This document shows, piece after piece, positions 8,791 through 18,472 of a DNA stretch of 64,000 nucleotides. The DNA is from Gracilariopsis chorda (lineage: Eukaryota; Rhodophyta; Florideophyceae; Gracilariales; Gracilariaceae): contig NBIV01000027.1 of NCBI GenBank assembly GCA_003194525.1, positions 124,001 to 188,000 of the forward strand, written 5' to 3'. Position 1 is the first letter of the stretch. Each line of letters opens with the position of its first letter. Made by a program: the position numbers and the translations under genes. Below the pieces are notes generated by a model. It was not told the origin of the DNA. It worked only from the letters and a program-made list of their open reading frames with translations, and made no database searches.

Positions 8791-9845
8791 ATGGACCTCG
8801 ATTCCGTGCAAAAGATCGCCAACAGTTACCTTCATCTGGCGTCCGACGCGTACGACGCGCTGCAAAATCACTATCGTTACTACAGCGTTCACGACAACTT
8901 GAAATGGTTCCTTCTGGACCAGCCCGTGGTGCCGCTGCTGCTAACTGCGCATGCGCTGTTCGCCTCGCTTAACGTGTACCGCCTGACAAAAGGCCGTCAG
9001 TTCTGGCTCAAGGTACGTCAATATCACACACTCTCTGGCGCGCCCAATTTGCACCAAAACTCACATCAATTCATCAACAGTCATTCGTTCTCACCATGTT
9101 TGCGGCGTTCGGAGGATCCACGCTGGCATCAGTTCTGTGCGCCAAACCAGCACCGCTGTTCACCAAATCGTCCAACACAATGATGCTGCACATCACACTG
9201 GCATGGTACATAATCAACCAATCCAAACTAACAAGAGCGTTACTCACGTTTCGTCCAATATCAGCGCTGCTATCATTCACGGCAATGGCGGCCAAGTCGC
9301 GAACAATCTTCGCATTCATAGATGAATACAACCGAAGATTCCGACATCAAGCCGCCGGAGCAATAGTGTTGGGCGGGCTTGCTGGTTGCGGCGGATCGTT
9401 TTTCATGACGATTGAGCGAATTGTGCAGCACGGATTTGCGGCGAGGAGTGAATTGTCGGCGCCGGGCTGGGGGTTCAAGAGTGCGTATATTGCAGCCGCT
9501 TGTTACTACATTGCGACCGATCCGCACATGATACTGCGAAATTGGTTCATTCCGCTTCAATACGCTGTCGACAAACGTGAGGCAAAGTTCTGGATCGCGC
9601 TTGCGCTATGTTTGCACGCGGGCGTTGAAAGCTTGATTGGACGCCATATCAACGTTGTGTTCGTGTTGGAAGAAGTGTTCTTCGCTGTTACCGGCGTGCG
9701 GAAATACAGTGAGAGCGAGGAAGACGATGCGCATTTGGACGACGGGCAGGACGGTGACAAGCCTTCGGAAGAGGTGAAACGAGCTTGGACTGCGCGTGAT
9801 ATGAATGGTTTGCGCCGTCGACGCAACTCCACATCTGCCCGGTAA
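8791..9845 (+). CDS. TRIC-type trimeric intracellular cation channel (two exons)
   Basis: Exon 1 is 8791-9012 (74 codons) and exon 2 is 9081-9845, joined in phase, giving 328 residues. The first exon ends in RQFWLK; the second begins SFVLTMFAAFGG, the FGG of the TRIC pore helix region. Exon 2 carries AIVLGGLAGCGGSFFMTIERI, matching the second Gly-rich signature (KGNGGGF) with the following LERL helix. Six to seven hydrophobic segments are visible and the tail is acidic then basic. TRIC channels are counter-ion K+ channels of ER and sarcoplasmic membranes that support Ca2+ release. Without splicing neither half is a complete channel. The start is the first Met (CCAATGG context). Confidence 0.82.
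9013..9080 (+). other. Spliceosomal intron, 68 nt, in the TRIC gene
   Basis: It begins GTACGT and ends CAACAG. Removal keeps phase and joins the two halves of a recognisable TRIC channel. It is the only intron supported in the gene block. Confidence 0.75.
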
Positions 9846-10465
9846 ATTTGGAAAGAGGTGTCAGCAGCTTTTATCTCACGAGCTTGTGTCTCCGGAGACT
9901 CGCTAGTCTACCGCTGCAGCCAAAAATACAGCAACTTGCAACAAGCGCCTGCCTGCAACATGGGCCGTGAGCATCTTGGCGTCGAAGACGGCCAGCTGCG
10001 CGTTGTGTGTGGGCGAATATAAACGTTATGTGGCGTGTGTTTTAGCGCTTCAACTGCGTGACGATCTTTGTGTACGTAGTCGGCGTGACGGTGTGCCACC
10101 TCGCAGCGTGACCGCACGTGCTGCCACGCGTGTGACGCGGCCACGTGTGGAGCTTTGTTCCCCCCGTCGTGTTCCTGCGCTGTGCAGTGCTCTCGGGGAG
10201 CACTTGCACACGTGCACACACAATGCAGTCCAATTGCAGCGCACCACGGGAGCAACTCTCAATTGCGAAAGCGCTGCCGCACCACCCTCAGCAGCAGTAG
10301 CATCGCCCGCCTCGCCCGCCTCGCCCGCCTCGCCCGCTCGACGACGACCACCACCACGCTAATCTGCATTTTGTGAAGAGAAGAGAGGGAAGAGAGTACC
10401 GGCCCATTTCCTCTATGCCCGGCCCACCATCATCCTTACACTCCTTCCGCTCGCAGTACTCCACC
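9846..10465. other. Intergenic region upstream of the acid phosphatase
   Basis: It holds an AATATAAAC TATA-like string near 10016, a GCCACGTGTGG palindrome near 10140, and the 9-bp tandem repeat listed separately. An in-frame ATG at 10373 is treated as leader. No other gene was seen. Confidence 0.45.
10304..10338. repeat. Short tandem repeat, unit CGCCCGCCT
   Basis: Almost four perfect copies of a 9-bp unit in the 5' leader region of the acid phosphatase gene. It is a simple repeat with no known role. Confidence 0.8.
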
Positions 10466-11701
10466 ATGGCTATAGAACGAGACGCTGAGAATAATGCATC
10501 GCGACACTTTCGAGACCGCGCCTATCAACTCTGGTTACAAGCTCATACGCACAGCTTTCGAATCGCGCTCGTATTCATTATATTCGCCGCGTGCGCGTTC
10601 GTACTGGGCTATGAGGCGTCGTTCACAAGCGCTGCAACGCGATATGCACGCGCGGTTCGCTGGCTGTTCAACGCTGACCACGCAGTTTTCAAACGCGATG
10701 CGTGCGATGCCGCCCTGGGTAGGCGGCGTTTCTGGGTCATGAATGTGGTCACTGCCAACGACTTTTGCGTGCAGCACGCCAAAATGGGAAGCGCCGCCAT
10801 AGCTGCGGAGCCCGGCTTGCGCTTTCAGCTAGTTGGCGACTGGGGCAGAGACGGAATGTGCTGTCAGCATGATGTGGCTTATGAAATGGCTAGAGCTGCA
10901 GCCACGTCAAAACCGCGCTTCATTGTCAGCGTGGGCGATAACTTTTATGAAAGCGGTATTGTAAAGGCCACGGACGCGCAGGTGAATCGCTCGTGGAGAA
11001 ACGTGTATCTCAAGTATGAGGCGCTGAAGGTTCCGTGGAAAATGTTGCTGGGCAATCACGATTACAATGGTAATGTGTCTGCGCAAGAGGTACTGGGAAG
11101 GGATGATGCGTTTTGGCACATGCCCGCTCGATACTACTTTGAGACGTTTGACAACGGCGGCAACTCCGTGCTGTTGGTGTATCTAGATACTTCGGTCATG
11201 TACTATATGCACGATGAATTTGACCATTTGTGGGATACCGTGGACGTTGAATATCGAGTGAAACAGCTGGATGACGTTCGTGCGCGGCTGTTGGAAAGCA
11301 ACGCCAAGTGGAAAATTGTTGTTGCTCATCACCCGTTGTTCTCGTCTGGCGAAAACTCGGTGCACGAACTGCGCAACCTCAAGCAAATGCAAACGCTGCT
11401 GTTGCCAATGCTCAAGGAATGCGGCGTGGACGCTTACATCAGCGGTCATGAACATCTGATGGAGCATCTTGTGAGCGATGGGGTGCACTTTTTCGTGTCC
11501 GGAGCAGGCTCGAAAATCTCTTCGGTTCGACGAAACTGGTCGCAGTCGGTGTTTGCGCTGGATCGACAGGGCTTTGTGGACGTGGTTGTGAGCAATGTAT
11601 CGGACGTGATGAAGGTGCGAATGGTTGATATGAAGGGTGCCATAGTTCACCGCGCCACGCTGAGACATCGCAACGAAAGCAGCAGCAGTAGCGGCACATG
11701 A
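10466..11701 (+). CDS. Tartrate-resistant (purple) acid phosphatase-like metallophosphoesterase, membrane-anchored
   Basis: 411 residues from the ATG at 10466, which sits in CACCATGG; an in-frame ATG at 10373 would add 31 residues. A single hydrophobic segment (FRIALVFIIFAACAFVLGY) near the N-terminus suggests a signal anchor with the enzyme in the secretory lumen or outside the cell. The five metallophosphoesterase blocks are present in order: LVGDWG, VGDNFY, GNHDY, VVAHHPLFS and SGHEH. This matches the TRAP/ACP5 branch, which hydrolyses phosphomonoesters at a two-metal centre. The last motif is GHEH instead of the usual GHDH. Several N-x-S/T sites are present, as expected for a glycoprotein. 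The branch is sure; the physiological substrate is unknown. Confidence 0.88.
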   Translation: MAIERDAENNASRHFRDRAYQLWLQAHTHSFRIALVFIIFAACAFVLGYEASFTSAATRYARAVRWLFNADHAVFKRDACDAALGRRRFWVMNVVTANDFCVQHAKMGSAAIAAEPGLRFQLVGDWGRDGMCCQHDVAYEMARAAATSKPRFIVSVGDNFYESGIVKATDAQVNRSWRNVYLKYEALKVPWKMLLGNHDYNGNVSAQEVLGRDDAFWHMPARYYFETFDNGGNSVLLVYLDTSVMYYMHDEFDHLWDTVDVEYRVKQLDDVRARLLESNAKWKIVVAHHPLFSSGENSVHELRNLKQMQTLLLPMLKECGVDAYISGHEHLMEHLVSDGVHFFVSGAGSKISSVRRNWSQSVFALDRQGFVDVVVSNVSDVMKVRMVDMKGAIVHRATLRHRNESSSSSGT

Positions 11702-12838
11702 GTGCTCGAAGGGGTAACTTAGACACTGTACGGGTAGGAGAAAGAAAGGCACTCATTTTGGAGGTGCTTTCGCACGATGGTGGTGGGGAAGCAAACGGCG
11801 TGACGCGCGCCAGCTGGCGCGATAAAGAAGCTTTGAGTAGTGTGTGGTTAGGTTGTGAGAGTGGAGCGCGCGTTCCAGTGCATGTTCCAGTGTGAGTGCG
11901 CGCCGCCCCAAGGTGGCAATGCGTTGAATATGAGGAGCGTGGAAGTTTGGGCCGTTTTTAACGGCTGCGCGCAGCAGCGTGCAACGTGTTGGGGCGTTAC
12001 TACTGAAGAACCGCGATAAATTTAGCTCGCTCTCAATCCGTCGCAACGTGTTTGCTGCGCGCACTTGAATTGATCGCGCGCGAGACGCCTACACCGTCTC
12101 GTCTCCACTGCTTCCCGACGCAAGCGCCCAGCAGCTCGTCGTCCCCACCTCGCAAAGTGCAAGCTTGTCTAAGTTACCAAACGTACCAACGGTAGAGTTA
12201 CCCCAACTTGTTATACCCACGTTTTCCCTCCCTCCCTGCCGTCGCCCCCTCCCGTCACCACAACTCCATGCAGCTTCTCGGTCACGTTTCATAGCGCGCT
12301 CAGTTGTTCGAGGAAAAAGTTGTGCACCAACGGCTTACACATCCGCTAGCTTCCGCTGGTACTGGTAGTCTAGCTAGACAAGGCTACACAGTAGACCTAT
12401 CATAGCCCACAACTGACAGCGCCATCCCAATCCTCGCGATATTTCCGCGTCACGCGTGCACCCCATGCACTAGCAAACTTTGGCGCTCTGTCGTAGCTCT
12501 ATCTATGTCAACTTCTCTACTCGCAGCAGCAGAGAACGTACCGCGCTTGTGAAGCTTGTGGTGCGTGCGCCGCCCATCCCGTCACGCACCACTCTCTTCC
12601 ATCACCTCCTTCCCCATAAAACAACCCAAATCGCTGCAGCGTGGCGGAAAGCGTCGCCGCGCGTCGCGTCTGCCCCACCCCTCCTCGCGCAATTCACCTC
12701 TCGCGACTATCAACGCAAACCCCTCACCTCCTCCAAGTAAGCACCTCAACCGCTCTTATTGTTGCCACCACCGGCCATCCCAACACATCTTCGCCCTACC
12801 CCCGTCCGTCCACACCTTCCTCCCCAAACAAACTGACA
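11702..12838. other. Intergenic region upstream of the Ser/Thr/Pro-rich gene
   Basis: 1.1 kb of pyrimidine-rich DNA, especially 12200-12840. Open frames run through it in two phases because stop codons are rare in this composition. The frame of the next gene extends back to an ATG at 12641. No recognisable domain was found. Confidence 0.4.
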
Positions 12839-13885
12839 ATGTGTCGTGCAGCTTGCCCCTCGCCCACCCGGGCCTCAACCATCACCTCCGTAAGCACAAC
12901 AGCCGCTTCAATCTCCCCATCGTCCCGTCCGTGCTGCTATCGCGCCTCCCCCACCCCCGTGACGCAACGTGCATACGGCCCCACCTCGTCTGCCAAGTCG
13001 CCCTTTTTCACGCGTCTGGAAGAGGAGCACGACGCCTCTACTGGAAGTATAGACACCGACTCCGCCTTCACCCGACCGGAGCGTCTCACCCCCAGTTTGC
13101 ACGCTTCGACGCTGTCATCAGAGTCAACCAGCACGTTGCGCCCCTCTCACAGACGTGTCAAACAACCTCGGCGTCCACTCTCCACTCCGCCGCCTCTACA
13201 ACGCGCCCACCGTTCAACAAGTCATTCGGTCACCGCAACAGCGTGGAAACAATGGTCCAAACGAACATGTACCAACTCGGACTGCGAATCAATTCTGTCC
13301 GAGCCGGCGTCGTACTCCCGTTCGGCGTACGTTGCAAACGGCATGTGGATCGTTCAGCACGACGCGAGCACCGCTGAAAAGGAACTGACTCGACGTCGTG
13401 AACAGCGTTCCACGCAGCGAGCCAAAAAGGTTCACTCGCTACAGTCGTCGTTCGCAACGCGTGTGAAACCGCGCGCATACGCGTACGACTTGTACGACGA
13501 GGAGGCGAATAGTTCGCAACTGTTGAGCGAGTTCTTTTCGGGACGGATCAGTCCGAGTATGGCGCCGAACAACGTGCGCGCCATGTCGGAGTTTGATCGT
13601 GTTGCACCCAGCTCCAAGCGCGTGGCGCCGATGGGCACTGCGGCTGCGCGGGCGCACACGAATGACTACTATGGGGCTATGGGGAAGAACAGCCACAGCC
13701 AGCCTCATTACGTGCATGACAGCACGTTTGGAGATACGTATAGGGGGATGGGGCTGGATGCGAAGGCTTATTTTGAGCAAAAGCGCTCGTGCGGGACGAA
13801 GAAACGGTTCTCTCCGCGTCGTCTTCGATGGTGGTTCCGCAAGTGGTCGCACAAGATGAGGGGTCAATGGGAATACAACTTTTGA
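12839..13885 (+). CDS. Unrecognised Ser/Thr/Pro-rich basic protein
   Basis: 348 residues from the ATG at 12839 (414 from the in-frame ATG at 12641). No family was recognised. The N-terminal half is Ser/Thr/Pro-rich and probably disordered. From about residue 160 the sequence is less repetitive: AYVANGMWIVQHD, a charged stretch (EKELTRRREQRSTQRAKK) that could be a short helix, then AYAYDLYDEEANSSQLLSEF. The last 25 residues are strongly basic with Trp (RRLRWWFRKWSHKMRGQW) and could bind membranes or nucleic acid. A competing frame (12556-13377) covers the first half but lacks the ordered C-terminal part. The length of the frame past the low-complexity region supports a real gene. Confidence 0.55.
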   Translation: MCRAACPSPTRASTITSVSTTAASISPSSRPCCYRASPTPVTQRAYGPTSSAKSPFFTRLEEEHDASTGSIDTDSAFTRPERLTPSLHASTLSSESTSTLRPSHRRVKQPRRPLSTPPPLQRAHRSTSHSVTATAWKQWSKRTCTNSDCESILSEPASYSRSAYVANGMWIVQHDASTAEKELTRRREQRSTQRAKKVHSLQSSFATRVKPRAYAYDLYDEEANSSQLLSEFFSGRISPSMAPNNVRAMSEFDRVAPSSKRVAPMGTAAARAHTNDYYGAMGKNSHSQPHYVHDSTFGDTYRGMGLDAKAYFEQKRSCGTKKRFSPRRLRWWFRKWSHKMRGQWEYNF

Positions 13886-14108
13886 AACGCAAACAGTGTT
13901 AATTTTCGGTTGGCTTGTAAAAGGGGTACGGTACAAGTGTAGAGAAAGGAAGACGCAGAGGATGGTGGCGGTGGAAAACACAGATGCAGTGCGTATGTAC
14001 AAAGATAAAACGGGGGAGGGGAGGGGAGGGTGGTGAAGAGTGAGCGCGTTTACTCGTTTCTGTCCAAATGCGCGTGTTGATACAAAGAGATAAAGGAAAC
14101 AAAAGGCG

Positions 14109-14534
14109 TTACTCTTGGTCCGGTGGGTTCATTGCCATAGGGTCAGATCGAGCGAGAGCAAAAAGTCGTTCCTGTTGTCGTAGCAACTCCTCATTATCAA
14201 CATCACTGCGAACCTTGTTGCGCTCTCTCCTGGAACTTCCTTTAAGGCGGTGCTTGTCGTCCTGTTTTGCGCGTTCATACTCGTCGACAACCTGTTGTCG
14301 GAACTGGTCCAGGCCCAGCTGGTGCAGGGCGCGCAACACGTGGTCTGGGGTGATGGTTTTCTTGTTGTCCTTTTCGCAGATTTCGTTGGCCTCGGACGAT
14401 AGCAGTTGCACGAACTCGGTGCAGCATTCGGCCACCAGTTCGCGCGTGTCCGCCGTGAGACGCACTTGAAGAGAGGCGGCTACGTCGTTTGCAAACTTGT
14501 TGACGGTTGCTTTTGGAAGCGCTATGTCGGACAT
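14109..14534 (-). CDS. DR1: Negative cofactor 2 beta (Dr1), histone-fold transcription regulator
   Basis: 141 residues from the ATG at 14532-14534 (CCCACCATG context); the open frame continues upstream as leader. Residues about 4-80 form an H2B-like histone fold: LPKATVNKFAND, ELVAECCTEFVQLLSSEANE and KKTITPDHVLRALHQLGL are near-identical in pattern to Dr1. The C-terminal LLRQQERLFALARSD matches the LLRQQ-ELFAKAR region of Dr1. NC2-beta pairs with NC2-alpha (DRAP1) and binds TBP on DNA, blocking TFIIA and TFIIB and so restraining pol II initiation. It acts in the nucleus. A TATA-like motif lies about 60 nt upstream. Confidence 0.93.
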   Translation of the reverse strand: MSDIALPKATVNKFANDVAASLQVRLTADTRELVAECCTEFVQLLSSEANEICEKDNKKTITPDHVLRALHQLGLDQFRQQVVDEYERAKQDDKHRLKGSSRRERNKVRSDVDNEELLRQQERLFALARSDPMAMNPPDQE

Positions 14535-14594
14535 GGTGGGGTGGGAGGGGGAGCGTGGAGGGGTGCGCGCGCGAACGTCGCGCGGGAGAGGCAG

Positions 14595-14601
14595 TTTTAT
14601 A
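14595..14601 (-). promoter_or_regulatory. TATA-box candidate (TATAAAA) of the NC2-beta gene
   Basis: TATAAAA on the minus strand ends about 60 nt before the ATG at 14534. At usual spacing this leaves a leader of about 30 nt. Confidence 0.45.
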
Positions 14602-15294
14602 CAAACACAGAGAACGGTGAACATCGAGCGCGCGTCGTGGCCGAGAGAGCAGACAGCGCAGGGGGTGAGCGCCCAACAGTAAACGTGGAACAGGCGCACG
14701 TCGATAGCCTCCTGTCGGCGGCTACCGGCGGCTACTGGCGGCGGCTACCGGCGGCGTTGGACAAGGCGCGCACTGCGTGCGTGTGGTCAGATTCGTACGT
14801 GTCGAATTAAGATGAACGATTGTAATTGAACACAATACACTTAGATAGCTGACAAAGGTGAAAGGTCAGAGTATAGAGGTATACGGAGAAGGAACGGGCG
14901 CGTGCAAGTGTTATAAGAACAGCGAAGATGCTGAGAGTAAACAAAGGAGATGGCCAAGAGAGAGAGAGAGAGGGCGGACTCCGCGCAATTGTGCTTAATA
15001 CTGTGCTCAAATACTGTGCTCACATTGTATTGGACAGTACTTGTAATTGACATGGAATCTATACAACGCACAGTGCGCGATGTGTGCTCCCGCCAACGGC
15101 GCGAAGATGCGCTCATTCCACGCGCACGCGTGGCACGTGCCGCACTTGACGTGGCCACCACACATTGGTCGCGCTTTCTCCGTTGCCCAATCACGTCGCC
15201 GCACCGTCGCCCTGCCTCCGCATCCTGCCGTATCCATCTGGCCACAACGTCATCGCAGCCCGCCACATCTTACAGCCGCAACCCTTGTAAACCC
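14602..15294. other. Divergent promoter region between NC2-beta and the PAQR gene
   Basis: It holds a GGCGGCTAC-type repeat (14715-14757), a TATAAG at 14912-14917, a GA microsatellite near 14957-14973, and around 15120-15200 a GGCACGTGCC palindrome and CCAAT-type boxes. The PAQR frame is open from 14950, so part of this region could encode an N-terminal extension. Confidence 0.4.
14715..14757. repeat. Short tandem repeat, GGCGGCTACCGGC-type
   Basis: Imperfect repeats of GGCGGCTAC(C/T)GGC in the NC2-beta upstream region; a simple GC-rich repeat. Confidence 0.65.
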
Positions 15295-16410
15295 ATGCCA
15301 TCTTTCTTCTCCCCCATCGCACCCGTCTCGCTCGCACCCGTTACCCCCAATCCGTCCCGTCGCCATGACGCTTTCTTCGCGTCCCCATCCCCGCTCCCCC
15401 CCGCAGATCGTCTGCTCACCATTTTCGAACTGCCCGCCTGGATGAGGGACAACGACTTTCTTCGAGGCAGCTATCGTCCCCCTCAAAAGTCGCTTCGCCG
15501 CATCTTCTACTCCGCTTTTTTCACCCTTCACAACGACACCATCAACATCTGGACCCACGGCATCGGCTTTCTTTTCTTCCTAGCCCTGGGAATCTATTTG
15601 CTCGGCCCAGCCACTTCGGCACACCGCCATGTCTCCCGAATCGCCGTCGCCTGCACGGAGAAGGCTGTCTCCACCACCGCTGATATCCGCACTCACCTCA
15701 AGGCCCTTGGTCTCCCCAACTTTTGTCTCCGCCATTCTCACTCCCCGAATCTCGTTCAAGACGCTCTTTCCAATCTCCTCAACTCCCATCGTTTCGGTCT
15801 CTTCCCACTAGTCCTCACCTCCCTACTCTGCCTCGCCTTTTCAACGCTCTTCCATGCGTTCTGGATCCATTCCCCAAAGGCGCTTCGTCTCCTAGGTCAG
15901 CTCGACTTTCTCGGCATTACTTTCCTCATCTCCGGACACGCCTTGTCTGCAATCTTCTACGCCTTCTACTGCAAGCCCACCATCGCACGTTGGTACTACG
16001 CCTTTGTCATCATTGTCGAAGCAGCAATCGTTCCAGCAATTTTCTCGCCTTCATTTGGTAAACCTGCCGCCCGTCCCTTCCGCACCCTTCTCTTCTGTTG
16101 TCTGGCGTCTACTACCTTGCTTCCGCTCCTGCACGCCATATGGCTGCATACCACCGCGTTTTACGAACTCGCTGTTGCAGCCGGTTCGGCCGCCTCCGCG
16201 CTTGCTATGTACGCAATTGGTGCCGTCTTCTACGTTGCTCGCTTCCCAGAGTGCTGCAGGGTCGGTATGCACGATCGCTTTTTCGCCTCGCACCAACTCA
16301 TGCACGTTGCCGTGCTGTTCGGCGTCGGTTTTCATCTGTACGGATGCTGGACTTTGCTCGAGTACCGCATGGAATTCGGTTGTTCGGCAAGTCCGCTCTT
16401 CCACTTTTAA
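15295..16410 (+). CDS. PAQR family (AdipoR/haemolysin III-like) seven-TM receptor
   Basis: 371 residues from the ATG at 15295; in-frame ATGs at 14950 and 15052 would add 115 or 81 residues of basic, undefined sequence. ELPAWMRDNDFLRGSYRP matches the pre-TM segment of PAQR proteins. INIWTHGIGFLFF begins TM1. The zinc site is complete: the His in STLFHAFW (TM2), the Asp-bearing LGQLDFLGI (TM3), and both His in SHQLMHVAV (TM7). Seven hydrophobic segments are visible. AdipoR-type members show zinc-dependent ceramidase activity and sense membrane lipid state; others bind steroids. Which applies here is unknown. A C-rich tract follows the stop. It is divergent from NC2-beta. Confidence 0.88.
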   Translation: MPSFFSPIAPVSLAPVTPNPSRRHDAFFASPSPLPPADRLLTIFELPAWMRDNDFLRGSYRPPQKSLRRIFYSAFFTLHNDTINIWTHGIGFLFFLALGIYLLGPATSAHRHVSRIAVACTEKAVSTTADIRTHLKALGLPNFCLRHSHSPNLVQDALSNLLNSHRFGLFPLVLTSLLCLAFSTLFHAFWIHSPKALRLLGQLDFLGITFLISGHALSAIFYAFYCKPTIARWYYAFVIIVEAAIVPAIFSPSFGKPAARPFRTLLFCCLASTTLLPLLHAIWLHTTAFYELAVAAGSAASALAMYAIGAVFYVARFPECCRVGMHDRFFASHQLMHVAVLFGVGFHLYGCWTLLEYRMEFGCSASPLFHF

Positions 16411-16842
16411 TTCCTTCCCCCCCCCTCCCCCTCCCCCTTCACCCTTTAACAGTATTTCCTACCATCCTCGTTGTCTAAAGCGCTCTTGTCACTGTCTCAG
16501 CTATGCTCCTACTCTTCACGGTTTGTAGCGCGTTTGGCGCATTTTTGTCTGTCTGTCACTCTCTGTGAGCGGTGAGTCTCTCCTGGGCAGCTACCAAGTT
16601 GTCCAACAGTTTTCCCTCTTGCCATGGTGAGCTTTCTTTACTGCTTTGACGTGCAGTTACTATCAGTACACCACGCTTGTTGCTGCACAGTGTTGTCCAG
16701 CGCTCGACCCTTTGATTCCCACCGCGTTTATGGATCGAACCACAGAGTCCTTGACGAGCTGTTTTCGACATGCTCAATCTCGTCCAGATGCGCTCTCTAC
16801 TGTTGGACAATAGTACGCATCTAAATATCTCTATCTATCACG
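16411..16842. other. Convergent intergenic spacer
   Basis: A polypyrimidine tract directly after the PAQR stop (16412-16441), then unremarkable sequence up to the 3' end of the oxidoreductase. Frames here are short and without motifs. Confidence 0.5.
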
Positions 16843-17895
16843 TCAGTATTTGACGTTTTCAGGTACACCACTTGTCACGCTGCGTACCAACGCTTCCGAG
16901 ACAGCTGTAGCACGCAGTCCATCGCAGCACGTCGCGTACTGACAATTCTCCTTCATCATCTTTGAAGCTTCCTCGTTCGTCTTGGCACAAACCAACTCCC
17001 CAAACGCCCTCATTTCGTTGGCAAACGCATCTGCAAACCGCGTCCTAAAGTCCTCCGCAATCACTTGACTCGATTTTAGAGCTTGCATTTGCACAATATC
17101 CACGTCTTTCAGAGCGCCAATTCTAAGCGTGCCAGTCTTCCCTACTAGCTCAGATGTGACGTTGTACCCATACCAAAGCGCTCTGCTCAAGTGGACCATC
17201 ACTTTGGCGCCGCTTTCCATTTGCATCACGCAAATCCCTACGTCAGAGTCGTTGTACTCTTTCAAAGTATCATAACTGAGTGCGTCCGATATTGCATATA
17301 CACTCTTCACTTCGCTTTTCATCAGCCATCGTGCAAGGTCAATGTCGTGAACCGCTAAGTCCTTCCACATGGAGTTTTTCGCACCCCCTTTGTGATATTT
17401 TTCCGGGTACTCTGCATCTCCACTAGTACATTTTAGAACGATGGGATCTCCAATTTCTCCATTATCAACGCGTTGTCTTGCCATCGCAAACGCAGGATCC
17501 CATCTTCGCATAAATCCAGTCATGAAGCGCACCCCCGCTTCTTGCACTTCAGAAATGCTTTTCTTGATAGTCTCCGAATCAAAACCCAGCGGCTTCTCTG
17601 AAAATATGTGCTTCCGAGCCCTTGCGGCCATTTCAATGAGGCGTGGATGAGTTTCAACTGATGTGGCTATCACGACTGCATACGTTTCGGCATCTGCGAG
17701 AGCTTGCTCATACGAAGAAAATGCCTTGTCGGCGCACAGTTCTTCCATTGCACGGTTGAGCACATCTGCGCGGCGACACGCCAAACCCAGTCTTATTCGT
17801 CGGACTTTGGACAGATTTCTGGCGTGCACGTAGCCCATTTCTCCCAGTCCGAGTACAACGATGAGCGGCTTCTCCATGCTTGAAGTTGATGACAT
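16843..17895 (-). CDS. Gfo/Idh/MocA-family NAD(P)-dependent oxidoreductase (inositol 2-dehydrogenase-like)
   Basis: 350 residues. The N-terminal Rossmann fold has LGLGEMGYVHARNL, the Gly-rich dinucleotide loop. SEKPLGFD carries the catalytic Lys of the EKP motif. MTGFMRRWDPAF and KDLAVHDIDLARWLM supply the substrate-site Asp and His pattern of myo-inositol dehydrogenases (IolG type). The C-terminal alpha/beta domain forms a sheet for dimerisation in this family. The reaction is probably oxidation of an inositol or sugar hydroxyl with reduction of NAD(P)+; the precise substrate cannot be read from sequence. It is the last clear intact gene before the repeat-rich region. Confidence 0.88.
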   Translation of the reverse strand: MSSTSSMEKPLIVVLGLGEMGYVHARNLSKVRRIRLGLACRRADVLNRAMEELCADKAFSSYEQALADAETYAVVIATSVETHPRLIEMAARARKHIFSEKPLGFDSETIKKSISEVQEAGVRFMTGFMRRWDPAFAMARQRVDNGEIGDPIVLKCTSGDAEYPEKYHKGGAKNSMWKDLAVHDIDLARWLMKSEVKSVYAISDALSYDTLKEYNDSDVGICVMQMESGAKVMVHLSRALWYGYNVTSELVGKTGTLRIGALKDVDIVQMQALKSSQVIAEDFRTRFADAFANEMRAFGELVCAKTNEEASKMMKENCQYATCCDGLRATAVSEALVRSVTSGVPENVKY

Positions 17896-18472
17896 ACTGC
17901 TAACAAAGACAACGAATACTTATCGCAACAACTAGTTCCCTGGTGTGTTCTTGGTTTGAAATAGTTAGTGGAGATTTCTTTCAAATTGGTCCTGCTCCAA
18001 TTGTCCGGCTTCTACACTGGTTCTTGCGCTTTGGCGTTCAAATTGATGGTGCAGGGTGATGCTCGGTCAAAATGTCGGGAGGTTTAAATCCACGATTTTC
18101 GTCCTCCAAAGATTTTTGCACGTGGCAGATGTCATTGTTCTCGTACAGATTTTCGCTGTGACGGATTTCACAGACTTCTCTTAGCGATTTGAAAAAGCTT
18201 TTGACATTGATCACCAGTTGAAGCTCTCATCCGTTTAGACTGATCATCCACACAGATGTACGAAAGTCAAACGGCTTTTCATGTAAGCCTTCATATCATC
18301 AAAAGCTTTGGGACACAACAATTTCTACCAGAAGCCATTTGAACTTCGTACAGCTGCACTTGGTGCAGTGCGGAGACTGGATTCAGACCTTGCTAATTTT
18401 ATCATAGAATGGAAAAAAAAGAATAGACAGTAAAAATCTGATGGCATCTTTTTGTAAGAGAATGATGGTCTT
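17896..18472. other. Boundary region between gene block and repeat-rich DNA
   Basis: Base composition turns AT-rich here. It contains the upstream side of the oxidoreductase. No open frame above chance and no repeat was recognised. Confidence 0.5.

Noticed and set aside
12556-13377. 273-codon plus-strand frame overlapping the Ser/Thr/Pro-rich gene
   Set aside because: It covers only low-complexity, stop-poor pyrimidine-rich sequence and ends before the ordered C-terminal region that the chosen frame encodes.
1-17895. Gene block as a co-regulated metabolic or biosynthetic cluster
   Set aside because: Neighbouring functions are unrelated and strands alternate; compaction explains the arrangement.
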